Source of the DNA: Chara braunii
Lineage: Eukaryota; Streptophyta; Charophyceae; Charales; Characeae
DNA length: 21,927 bases
Direction: 5' to 3'
Assembly: GCA_003427395.1 (NCBI GenBank)
Contig: BFEA01000020.1
Span: forward strand, 4,414,087 to 4,436,013
The notes beneath the pieces were generated by a model. It was given only the letters and a program-made list of their open reading frames with translations, was not told the DNA's origin and did no database searches. Positions 8,330 through 17,295 of this stretch are shown piece after piece; position 1 is the stretch's first letter; each line of letters opens with the position of its first letter. Both the position numbers and the translations under genes were made by a program.

Positions 8330-8840
8330 CGGCTTCTTCCCTCGGTCTGATCTCCGCCTGACCACCTCCGCTTCGCCTTCCGTCCTCCCTCCCTCCCTCC
8401 TCCCTCCCCTCCCTTTCTCCGTTCAAGCTACGCCTGACCTTCTCTCTGCCTCCTCCTTCCCTCCCTCTTCTCTACCTTCCGTCCTTCCTCGGCCATTCCT
8501 CCTCCCATTGACCCTTCCTCCTCCCTCGGCCCTTTCTCCTCTCTCCCTCCCTCCCTCCCTCGGTCCTTCATCCTCGACCCACTGTCCTCCCTCCCTCCTT
8601 CCTTACATTGTCCTCCCTCCTCCCTCCCTTCCTCCCGTCGGCCTTCCTCCTCGACTCTCCCTTCGTCCTCCCATGACCCTTCCTCCTGGATCGGCCCTCC
8701 ATCCTTCGATGGGCCTTCCTCCCTTAGCCCGCCCTCCCTCCCTCCTCCTTGCCTCCTCCTTCTCTCCTCCCCTACCTCCCTCCGTCCTCCCTAAGCCCTT
8801 TGCCCTCCCTCCCTCGTGTCTCCCTTCTTTGCGCCCGACC
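8330..8840. repeat. ~500-bp polypyrimidine tract (CCCTCC/CCTTCC)
   Basis: Almost only C and T, with iterated CCCTCCCTCC, CTTCCTCC and CCTCCTTCC and few purine interruptions. The + strand could form triplex or i-motif structures and the minus strand G-quadruplexes. The open frame across it (8307-8843) is a Pro/Ser/Leu composition artefact. Confidence 0.9.
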
Positions 8841-8976
8841 TAGAGAGTGCATCTCGTTTTTCGTTTTTTTCACAATTGATATGAACGACGCATTTCGTTT
8901 TTAGTTCCGCGGGCGAGCGAGCGAAAGCGGGTTGGCCGGCGGGCGGGCAAGCGAGCGAGAGCGGTTAGGCGAGCGG

Positions 8977-8978
<2 letters not shown>

Positions 8979-9019
<41 letters not shown>
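8979..9019. repeat. (GA)20 microsatellite
   Basis: Uninterrupted GA run preceded by ~75 bp of GCGAGC/GGGCGG iterations (8905-8978). It is complementary in motif to the (TC)36 run 1.1 kb to the left. Confidence 0.98.
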
Positions 9020-9021
<2 letters not shown>

Positions 9022-9803
9022 CAGGAAGTGATTCTGACACGTGGTGCTCTGTTTCTTCTCTGGTTGTTGCCTTCCAGGAAATGCTCCAAGGTGCACGCCC
9101 AGCTTATGACTCACATGACAATAGTGCTTCCGACAACTCGCCCCGGGGAATAGCAATTGCGAAGCAGATTGGATGCTGATTTCTTCATTAACACCTTTAC
9201 AGTACAAGGCGTGCTTGACGACAGAGTCAGTCTTATAATTGAAGGCTACTTCCCAAAAGTCGGCCCCGCCAATTCTCAATCACACCATCTCGACCCACTG
9301 AATTGGGAGGGAACACAACGGACTTGCTCACACACACATACGCACACACATAGAGAGTCAAAACTTAGCAAGTTTTCGTACTTTGCGCAATGTAGAAGAG
9401 GGCAATTCATAGATAGCATCCACAATCATTTCATTGACTTGGCTAATGACGTATCTTTCTTCCAAACTCAGCGCTGACCAATGCTGAGTTTTCATATGTT
9501 GAATGAGTTTGTGTATGGCATGCATATATCACAAACTTGTTCAGAAATACAGCAAACAGACTTAAGAATAGGAATTTTGAGCAAACAGATTAACGGTACA
9601 GCATTGTTGTCTCTGTAAAGTTGAAGTTGTCGGATCGCGATTCTGTGCGTCGTTTCACTCAGCGCAAAAAAAAAAAATTGAAGCTGAGAAGGTACGGTAC
9701 GGTTTCCCAATGAAAATACCGATCGCACTAAAAGAAAGAAGGGTTCGGTGGTGGTATTGCCTCCTGTTTTCTTTTCTTGCAAGCGAAGCTCTGACAGGTC
9801 ATG
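9020..9803. other. stretch without a recognised gene
   Basis: A short CACACA run at 9330-9350 and an A13 run at 9666. Nothing else recognised. Confidence 0.4.
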
Positions 9804-9895
9804 TACCGTCTTCACCCGAATAGAACGCATGGTGATTATGGCCGTATCTGGACTGAGAGTTGCGTGACCGGGCATTATATCGGGTGAAGACGGTA
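9804..9895. mobile_element. foldback MITE, copy 1 (TACCGTCTTCACCC family)
   Basis: The left end TACCGTCTTCACCCGA is the exact inverse of the right end TCGGGTGAAGACGGTA. It is bounded by TA on both sides, as expected for a TA target duplication. It shares the ends and the internal GTGACCGGGCATT with the copy at 12896-13006, but lacks ~19 bp of its right arm. No coding capacity; a non-autonomous element. Confidence 0.85.
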
Positions 9896-10071
9896 GTCGG
9901 TATTTAATTCCGTTGTCTTTTTCGTTTTCCATGTGTTTGAAATTCGAGACAGCTTCTGGAGTGTAGGAGTTGCCATGGAAGGTCGATTTGGTAGGGGTTG
10001 CCTGCCCAAACAATGGCAGTAACTCTCTCTTTCCCTTTGGCAGCCAATAAGGGACAGTGCTCTCTCCTGCT

Positions 10072-10308
10072 GGTTATGGTTTGATTTGATGCGTGTGGAA
10101 GTTCTGGTTTTATTTGATGAAGGTTATGGTTTGATTTGGCTAAGTTATGAGTTATGAGGGTTATTCGTTTTGGTTGTAGCAAAGGTTATGGTTTGATTTG
10201 GCTAAGTTATATGAGGGTTATTTGTGTGGAAGTTGTGGTTTTATTTGATGAAAGGTTATGGTTTGATTTGGCTAAGTTATGAGGGTTATTTGTTTTGGTT
10301 GTAGCAAG
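10072..10308. repeat. alternating (ABAB) short tandem repeat
   Basis: Four units begin with GGTTATGGTTTGATTTG at 10072, 10122, 10184 and 10254. Units 1 and 3 end in the GTGTGGAAGTT.TGGTTTTA type tail. Units 2 and 4 end in TTTTGGTTGTAGCAA. So the array is a dimeric higher-order repeat, amplified as an A+B pair. Confidence 0.9.
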
Positions 10309-10559
10309 CACTTGTTCTTCGAAGCGTTTCGTGTCAGCAGATTAAGATTGAATTGAATAATCGTTCTTCGTTTGCGGACGGAGCATGCTTGCGTCTTCTT
10401 CACAAGGTGAGTGGCGTTGGGCTTTTCGCGAAATTTTTTGGTTGTGGATTTGGTAAGCAGTACATACGGTCAGGTAATTAATTCCCTTGTTCTTTTAGCT
10501 TTTAACTGGTTAAAATTCGTGGGAGTGATTTTATCCTAGGTGTGACCTGAGTCAATTCC
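10309..10559. other. stretch without a recognised gene
   Basis: AT-moderate sequence leading into the satellite. Nothing recognised. Confidence 0.4.
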
Positions 10560-11870
10560 GGCCACTTTGCTAGAGACCTCCAGAATGCTGGTGTTGGTTT
10601 TGAAAAAAAAAAAAAATCTCTCGTTCCCTGTGGTCAATATGAATGTGGTCTCATTCTACTGCTGAATGCTTATGTGGCATGTCGTCCGCATGTAGCCCTG
10701 GGCCTGGTAGGGTCGAGCGTTGCATGTGCTTAGATTTTTTGGTGACCCCTTCTCTGACTTTCAGATCTGCCGTCTTGGATGTAGAGCCTTGAAAGGCCGC
10801 TTTTGCTAGAGATCTCCAAAATGATGGCGACATCTCTCGTTCCCTGTGGCCTATATGAATGATCCTATCCTACTGGTTCATTCCTCCTTTACGGTAGGAA
10901 ACCGGCGTGTAGGCTGTTAGGGTTGACCGCCCTGATTGGAAGGATACATTGTTGATGGTGTATCATGGTCACAAGGACTTCGTTTGTGATGGTCATGTCT
11001 GCCGTCTTAAAAGGCCGCTTTTGCTAGAGATCTCCAAAATGATGGTTACATCTCTCGTTCCCTGTGGCCTATATGAATGATCCTATCCTACTGGTTCATT
11101 CCTCCTTTACGGTAGGAAACCGGCGTGTAGGCTGTTAGGGTTGACCGCCCTGATTGGAAGGATACATTGTTGATGGTGTATCATGGTCACAAGGACTTCG
11201 TTTGTGATGGTCATGTCTGCCGTCTTAAAAGGCCGCTTTTGCTAGAGATCTCCAGAATGATGGTTACATCTCTCGTTCCCTGTGGCCTATATGAATGATC
11301 CCATCTTACTGGTTCATTCCTCCTTTAAGGTTGGAAACCGGCGTGTAGGCTGTTAGGGTTGACCGCCCTGATTGGAAGGATCACAACGACTTCGTTTGTT
11401 ATGGTCATGTCTGACGTCCTGGGAAATTATCTTGGAAGGCCACTTTGCTAGAGAACTCCAGAATGATGGTTACATCTCTCGTTCCCTGTGGCCAATATGA
11501 ATGATCCCATCCTACTGGTTCATTCCTCCTGTACGGTAGGAAACCGATATGTAGGCTGTTAGGGTTGACCGCCCTGATTGGAAGGATATATCACGGTCAC
11601 GACTTCGTTTGTTATGGGTATGTCTGCCGTCCTGGGAAAGTCTTGGAAGGCCAATTTGCTAGAGAACTCCACAATGATGGTTACATCTCTCGTTCCCTGT
11701 GGCCAATAAGAATGATCTCATCCTATTTGATTGGTTCATTCCTCCAGTAAGGTAGGAAATCGTCGTGTAGGATGTCGGGGTTGACCGCCCTGAGTGGAAG
11801 GACTACTTTTTAAGAACTCTGCGATGTATACGCTTACGTTGGCGAGGACTTCTTGTTTGACGGTCATGAT
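10560..11870. repeat. satellite array, ~207-218-bp unit, about six copies
   Basis: The block GGCC(G/A)CTTT.GCTAGAGA starts units at 10560 (diverged), 10795, 11013, 11231, 11438 and 11649, giving spacings of 235, 218, 218, 207 and 211. Within units, CATCTCTCGTTCCCTGTGGC, GGTTCATTCCTCC and GGTTGACCGCCCTGA are conserved. Units 2 and 3 are nearly identical; copies decay toward both ends, as expected from unequal exchange in the middle. No coding or RNA gene was recognised in the unit. Confidence 0.95.
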
Positions 11871-12450
11871 GACCTCCTTGGTAGTCTTTTTCCTTTTTCC
11901 TTTTTGGAACTAGTCGTAAAGAACTGTAATAAACGGGCTTGTGTGACGGTCATTTTGATGGTCATGTTCGCCTTCTTGTTTGACGGTTATGTTCGCCTCC
12001 TTTGTCGAATCTCGTTCCCAATTCCAAAGAGGGCTCTCGCGCGGGAAGCATTCGAAGCCGTGCTTGAGTTGTCAGCATCCGTGTACGAGTCTCGATCAGT
12101 TCACAATCATGACCATCTTTTTTTTTGTTTTCTTAAACTTTCTTTGTTGCGTTGTCGTTTCATGTAGTCAGTTATGAATAGAGCAGGCTTTATCTTAAAG
12201 GTGGCTAGACGATGTCGTGAGCGGCTTTTGGCAGTTCGAGCGCCCTTCTCCGTGATGATTACGATAGATTTGTAAGGGTGGGTTGTGGAATTCCAACGAA
12301 CCTGTGTTGCAAGGGTTCCCTGGTTGTCATAATGCGGCCATAGATCCCCCTTCTTTATTCTTCACCCTGATTTCACTGTAATCTGAAGAGATTCCAAATG
12401 GCTTAAGTCAAGAATTCAATGACTGACCACCCTCCTTCAGAACTTGTCCC
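11871..12450. other. stretch without a recognised gene
   Basis: Three small repeats of TTTGACGGT.ATG and similar near 11856-11990. Otherwise nothing recognised. Confidence 0.4.
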
Positions 12451-12790
12451 CACTTACATCGGCTGTGTTGTACGCTGGGGAACAGGTTTCCCATTCTGCG
12501 TTATGTTTTTATCTGTCAAGCTCACATGGAGAATGCCGGTGGGCTATGTTTGCTTTTTGTTTGCCCTTTGTTTGCACTTGGGCATTCTTCCCTCCGGGCT
12601 CTGTGTTCCCTGTCTGGGCATGATGTGTGTTCATAGAAGGTTTTCCCACTTCCGTCGGCTGTGTTGTGCGCTTGTTATTGGTTCTCACATTCTGTGTTAT
12701 GTCTATCTGTCAAACTCGCATGGAGAATGCCGGTGGGTTATGTTTGCACTATGTTTGACCTTGGGCCTAGCTGCCTGTCCGGGGTACTGT
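12451..12790. repeat. tandem duplication, 196-bp period
   Basis: CACTTACATCGGCTGTGTTG at 12451 recurs as CACTTCCGTCGGCTGTGTTG at 12647. Both are followed by similar TCTGTCAA.CTC.CATGGAG and AATGCCGGTGGG blocks. The long + frames over it are repeat artefacts. Confidence 0.85.
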
Positions 12791-12895
12791 CCAACCTACT
12801 CCATGTGTCAATTGGGTCCCACACAATGTGGCATCTAATTGAATCCTCTTCCGTAGAGAAGAGAAAATTTGTCGGCGGTATCATCGCACTCAGAG

Positions 12896-13006
12896 CTACC
12901 GTCTTCACCCGAATAGAACGCCCGGTAATTATCGCCGTGTCTGGGCTGAAAGCTGTGCCAGATACAGCTATCGTGACCGGGCATTCTATTCTGGTGAAGA
13001 CGGTAG
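12896..13006. mobile_element. foldback MITE, copy 2 (nearly full hairpin)
   Basis: Left arm CTACCGTCTTCACC...GTGTCTGG and the inverse of the right arm agree at about 41 of 49 positions, leaving a loop of only ~13 nt. The whole 111-bp element therefore folds into one hairpin. TA lies at each end (12897, 13004). Same family as 9804-9895; a lone end lies at 16429-16443. Confidence 0.9.
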
Positions 13007-13262
13007 CGAGTCGCAACAATTCTTGAACAAGAAGAACGAACGATTGTGACAGCTGCGCGTTGTCAAAAAAACTCCCCTCGCCCTGATTGGTCGGTTCCTC
13101 ACTCATTTTCGTATGAAGAACAGGGTGAACCTGTCTGATAGTGTCTATGAAAGTCGATTCTTCGCTGCAATCATTTTGCGTGGGAGCCTCTATGGAAAAG
13201 GGTGGTACGACCTGTGGAATTTCGTCCAGCGGACGCCTTTTTGAAACTAAAAGTCTGTGCAT

Positions 13263-13735
13263 GTTGCAAGTGATTATATCAAAATTAACTCTCTTTTCAA
13301 ACAGAGGCCATGTTAATTGGCTTTGACGAAGTTTTGTACTGTATGATGCAACTCTCTTTTCAAAATTAACTCTTTCAAACCGAGGCCATCCTCAGTATTG
13401 CGGTATATGTTATGACAAGAATGCTCGCTGCAGATGATTATACCAAATTGAACTATCTTTTCAAACTGAGGCTATGGTATATATGCTATTTGCCCTGGAC
13501 GAAATTTAGCAATATGATGCAGCAGCAACCCCAAATATAGGAGCATTCTACCATTCATTTCCATTTAATCAGTGGTGTGGTTGTTGAAGGTGGTTACGTT
13601 TCTCCCATTGTTCGTTTGAACGAAGTTTAGCAGTATGATGCAGCGGCAACCCCAAATATTGGACCATTCTACTCCTTTTTTTCATGTAATCAGTGTTATG
13701 ATTGTTGAAGGTAATTATGTTTCTCCCATCGTTCT
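13263..13735. repeat. 140-155-bp repeat family, first cluster (irregular)
   Basis: GTTGCAAGTGATTATA at 13263 with ACTCTCTTTTCAAACAGAGG follows the family pattern. Further partial units lie at ~13348, 13427 and 13617, with shared GAAGTTTAGCA.TATGATGCA, CAACCCCAAATAT and AATCAGTG..... . A single fragment (AACTCTCTTTTCAAACAGAG) also occurs at 13940. Confidence 0.85.
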
Positions 13736-14310
13736 TTTGAAATGGAGGGTTTATGACGGATGTAAACCACGAGTACAGGACCCCAGCCTTGCAGTGCGAA
13801 ACTTGTCGCCACCAGAAAACAGAGCCGAAACGTCAAAAGCTGGGCCCGCCGTTGATAAACTCGATCGGCGCCCTCGTTTGCGTTTGGCGCCTCCTGAATT
13901 CGAGGTGTGAGACCCGCGGCCTAGGTGCCCATGTACTGGTAACTCTCTTTTCAAACAGAGGACTATTCTTGGATGAATGTCAGCTCAATGATGCAGCTCT
14001 GTGCCCTTCGTCTGGTTACCCATGCAGAGCCCAATCCCGTCCTCCGGTTTCAAGTGTTTGGGCTTGTTGTGGATATCATAGTTGACTGATACATCATTGA
14101 CTGTGGGCGTGGTTGTTGTGCAGCCTTGCCAGGGCTATCCCCCACTTGACCGCTGTTTTAGTATGTATGGAGGAGGACACACCAATCTCACCATTCTCCC
14201 AGTCCATGGCTGTCTTATTAGGCATCTGACATTCGTTTGCAGGTTTCGTGGCTGCAATGACCAACTGATTCTATCCGGTGATATATATATATCATGTGAC
14301 AATGTATATA

Positions 14311-14598
14311 CAGCCCCTCGTTTGTTGCCCTCTTCTCTCTCTCTGCCTACCCGGGCAGTTCTGTTTGTGACGATATATATTATACATATATTTCTTTCGT
14401 TTTTCGCTTCGGCGCTCTGAAATCATTTGACAATATATATAATTTTTTTGATATGTATATAATGTATATATCAGCCTCCTGATGAGTCGGTGAAACTCTG
14501 ACGAAATAGTTTGTCACAGCCCCTCGTTTGTCGTCCTCTTCTCTCTCTCTGCCTACGGTTTACCGGGCAGTTCTGTTTGTGACGATATATATATGTAT
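14311..14598. repeat. 206-bp-period duplication flanking the first hammerhead
   Basis: CAGCCCCTCGTTTG...CTCTCTCTCTGCCTAC...GGGCAGTTCTGTTTGTGACG at 14311-14378 recurs at 14517-14590. The intervening ~140 bp is AT-rich, (TA)n-like DNA ending in the hammerhead core at 14471-14507. Copy 1 lacks a hammerhead on its left side. Confidence 0.85.
14471..14507 (+). ncRNA. degenerate hammerhead ribozyme core
   Basis: CTGATGA (14479-14485), stem II GTCGG-TGAAACT-CTGAC (14486-14502, one G.T pair) and GAAA (14503-14506) form the conserved hammerhead core. The preceding CAGCCTC (14472-14478) equals the 3' strand of stem I in the intact copy at 17090. The 5' strand of stem I, the cleavage triplet and the partner strand of stem III are replaced by (TA)-rich sequence. 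It is probably inactive. Confidence 0.7.
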
Positions 14599-14920
14599 AT
14601 TGAGGCCGCAGGGTCCAAGTAATCATGGCGTTGCAGCCATAGGCCAAGTAATCATGGGCTAGAGCAATCCTTGGGTAGTGCACTGCGGGCATTTCTTGGG
14701 TTGGACGTCGGGGTGTTGACACTAAAACGGTGTTTCAGTGTCTCGCTGATTTGCAGTGCAGCTACGATTCAATTCCCCCGGTGTGGGGATTGCTGTGACA
14801 GCGCCCGGTGACAGCTGTTTTTTGTCTTAAGCAACTCTCTTCCTGTCCCTTCTTACTCAGACCGCTTCGCATTTGCAAAGGGAGAGCAGGGTCGCTCTGT
14901 CCGGTACTGCACGTGTGCTT

Positions 14921-15350
14921 GTTGCATATGATTATACCAAGTCAAACTCTCTTTTCAAACAGAGGCTATTTTATATAGCCTTCGATGAAGTTCAGTTATA
15001 TGATGCGGCAACCACACTGAGTATCGGATGGTTGAATCTCTTTTTTACACGTATGTGGCTGTTGCAAGTGATTATACCAAGTCGAACTCTCTTTTCAAAC
15101 AGAGGCTATGTTATATTGCCTTTGATGAGGTGTAGTTAGTGATATGATGCGGCAGCCGCACTCAGTATCGGATAATTGAACTTGTTTTTTACAGGTATAT
15201 AAACTATATATGGCTGTTGCAAGTGATTATACCAGATTCACTCTCTTTTCAAACCGAGGCTTTGTTATTTGACTCTGACGAAGTTTAGCTATATATGTAT
15301 GATGCGACAGCCATTATTACCAGTGGATGATTATTGTAGCTGTCTTATTT
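14921..15350. repeat. 140-155-bp repeat family, tandem cluster of three
   Basis: Units start with GTTGCA..TGATTATACCA at 14921, 15061 and 15216. Each is followed by ACTCTCTTTTCAAAC.GAGGC, TTTGA.GA.GT.TAGT-like and ATGATGCG.CA blocks. Same family as 13263-13735. Confidence 0.9.
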
Positions 15351-16141
15351 TTTTGACAGTTGTGTCTGACACAATAACAGGTATGCCTGTTGTAAGTGAG
15401 GGCATGTTATTGAATCCAAGCAGCAGGTGCTTGTTTTGAATCTGTTTCAAGTTTTTTGAGTTGCTTTGTCTTTTCGGCAGTCTATTAAGAATAACGAGGT
15501 ACTCAATTTTTCTCTGGATTAAACTTGCGAAGACGAGCATGGTTGGGGGTTGGGCAGAGACGTTCGTTTTTTCTGATGTTGTGGGTGAAATGCTGTGGAC
15601 AATGCAGCCGAGTATGTGTCAAGTGAAAAGGTCTTTGGAAATCTATCATGAAGGGGGAATGTGATTGGTTAGGGATGTCTACCAGCCGAGAGATGGCAAG
15701 TTCAAAGTTTCATTCTATTCAAGCAATTAAAAACGAACAATTAAAAATAAGTGGAACTTATGTACGAGCTGATAGAGGACATGTCTACGAGCGCATAGAG
15801 GAGAGGTCTCGAGGGGCATCATGAGATTCGTTGTGCTCGAGGGTATGTATGTGAACTCGTCCAAGCTGCAGGCCTATTTGATCATTTAGCCTCGTCGAAA
15901 ATCGGGTGGTACTATCCAAGGTGCTAGGTAAATAGCCATTGTTGTCAGAACAAGCTAATGGAAATAATAAATGATCGTGGGAATATCTACGGGTCTACTG
16001 GTGCCTTTCTCAGGTCGCAGAAGGCGAAGTGTTGAGGGGAGCATGAGAAGGTGGTTTTCTCATGGGGTGTGGGAGTGTGGAGGGGTACTGCAGTTCGTTT
16101 CTCTAGCTCGGCACCTGAATATAATATATGGTGACTATCTG
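15351..16141. other. stretch without a recognised gene
   Basis: No gene, RNA or repeat recognised apart from a small local duplication of GAGAGG/TACGAGC words at ~15755-15810. Confidence 0.4.
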
Positions 16142-16356
16142 TAGGCTATCAGAGTGGCCCGGGATCATTTGCCCGGCCGGTGGAAAAAAAAGAGAAAAAA
16201 TAAAAAATATTTATCGAGTTTATTTTTTATTTTAAATTCGGTAAATACTTTCAATGTGACCCTGAGGCAAAGGTTGTCCAGTTCATTTTTCTGCACAACG
16301 TAGTCCGGGCCGCCTCGGAAAATAAGGTGATCCGGGCAGCCCCGGCTGATAGCCTA
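16142..16356. mobile_element. MITE-like element with TAGGCTATCAG inverted ends
   Basis: TAGGCTATCAG at 16142-16152 is the exact inverse of CTGATAGCCTA at 16346-16356. The similarity continues inward with GGCCCGGGATCA against the inverse of TGATCCGGGC. The centre is an A-rich then T-rich imperfect palindrome (~16180-16245). TA at both outer ends is compatible with a TA target duplication. No coding capacity. Confidence 0.75.
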
Positions 16357-16428
16357 TAGGTTACTACAGCTGTATTTGGGGTATATATTGAAGTCTAAAT
16401 ATAGAAGTAACGACCGTATGTTGGATTA

Positions 16429-16443
16429 GGGTGAAGACGGTAG
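16429..16443. mobile_element. solo TIR end of the TACCGTCTTCACCC MITE family
   Basis: GGGTGAAGACGGTAG equals the right end of the elements at 9804 and 12896. Only a weak GACCGT is seen on the left at 16411, so this is a decayed or partial copy. Confidence 0.6.
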
Positions 16444-17089
16444 CCCATGCGGGGACGGGGGCCTGTATTGAGAGACGGTTTTGGTGCATATGGAGGCAGG
16501 AAGCATATCAAGGGGTTGGCAGTGTGCTTTACATGCACTGGAATGGAAGCGGGTTCTTCGTTGGCAGTGTGCTTTTACATGTGCTGGGACGGAGGCGGGG
16601 TGGTGGGAATTTGCAATCTGCGGGGCTCACTTGTGATGCGAGTAGGTGATGTGCTGCCTTGCTCCTTGCTGGATGTGTGTGTAGCTGCTTTGCTGCCTGG
16701 CCTGTTTGCTTCGCATGTCGTTCTTAGAAGCTGCTGTTTCACAATGTGGGATGGCTACGTTGTTGGTGTTGCATTGTGCTTTGCTGCTCTGCCGGCTTTC
16801 CGCCCATCCGCATGCCTTGCCTTCTGCGCGTCTTTTGTTTGTGTGCTGCGTAGCCAGGCTGCCATGTTGGTTTCTGTTTGTGCTTCACAGCACACCCTGC
16901 TGCACGTCCGCTCGCTCTGTAGTCCATGCAATTGCGTTTGGTTTTGTGCGTTTGGTTTTGTGCGTTTGGTTTTGTGCAGTCTTGTTGCCTTGGCATCATT
17001 GCCTGGTGTTTTGCTGATTTGCTGCCCGCTGCTGTGCTCCGTTTGGCAACAAGGGCTAATGACGCAACCCATTAATACGGGGATTCCAC
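16444..17089. repeat. TG/CT-rich stretch with small tandem repeats
   Basis: A 46-bp-period duplication with TTGGCAGTGTGCTTTACATG at 16516 and 16562. Three 15-bp units of GTGCGTTTGGTTTT lie at 16932-16977. A 222-codon + frame (16447-17115) covers it, but it is Cys/Leu-rich, matches no family I know, and runs into the hammerhead, so I do not call it a gene. Confidence 0.6.
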
Positions 17090-17145
17090 AGATTGTCGAG
17101 GGTTCAGCCTCCTGATGAGCCGGTGCAACTCCGGCGAAACAATCT
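17090..17145 (+). ncRNA. type III hammerhead self-cleaving ribozyme
   Basis: All conserved parts are present in order. Stem III 5' strand AGATTGT precedes the cleavage triplet GTC (scissile bond after 17097). Stem I is GAGG-GTTCAG-CCTC (17098-17111). Then come the core CTGATGA (17112-17118), stem II GCCGG-TGCAACT-CCGGC (17119-17135, perfect 5 bp) and GAAA (17136-17139). The stem III 3' strand ACAATCT closes perfectly with AGATTGT. The open stem III defines type III, the form found in plant retrozymes (non-autonomous retrotransposons) and viroid-like RNAs. The loops on stems I and II are suited to the tertiary contact natural hammerheads use. No retrozyme LTR, primer-binding site or polypurine tract was identified around it. 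Confidence 0.92.
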
Positions 17146-17196
17146 CTCATGATCTGCTTTTATTGTTTCGGTCCTTGAACTTTTATTTTTATTTTT

Positions 17197-17295
17197 AATT
17201 TCGACCATTCCTCGATTTATGCGCGTCATCATTGCGCATGGGCCATGCTAATCTTCTCTGTATCGTTCCAATTTGAATGGATGTCCCGAAGGGCC
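17197..17295 (-). ncRNA. U6: U6 snRNA-like sequence, probably a retroposed pseudogene
   Basis: The minus strand reads as spliceosomal U6: 5' stem CCCTTCGGGACATCC, ATTGGAACGATACAGAGAAG with the ACAGAGA box (pairs with the 5' splice site), the AGC of the catalytic triad in GATTAGCATGG, then CGCATAAATCGAG. It departs from the plant consensus at several places (ATGCGCAATGATGACGCG where CCTGCGCAAGGATGACACG is usual; one G lost in the 5' stem). The 3' end runs into AAAAATAAAAATAAAAG, not the T-run needed to end Pol III transcription. No plant USE or TATA box lies at the usual upstream spacing. CAAGGGCC just upstream and CAAGGACC just after the tail may be an imperfect target-site duplication. These traits fit LINE-type retroposition of a U6 RNA. 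Confidence 0.88.

Noticed and set aside
8307-8843. 178-codon + open frame, Pro/Ser/Leu-rich
   Set aside because: It is the translation of a polypyrimidine tract, in which stop codons (all start with T followed by purines) can hardly occur.
12738-13262. 174-codon minus open frame (and 9492-10013 minus) sharing a peptide
   Set aside because: The shared peptide is the translation of the two MITE copies, not a conserved protein domain.
16447-17115. 222-codon + open frame
   Set aside because: Cys/Leu/Val-rich translation of TG/CT-rich repeats; it contains tandem duplications and runs into the hammerhead ribozyme. No family recognised.
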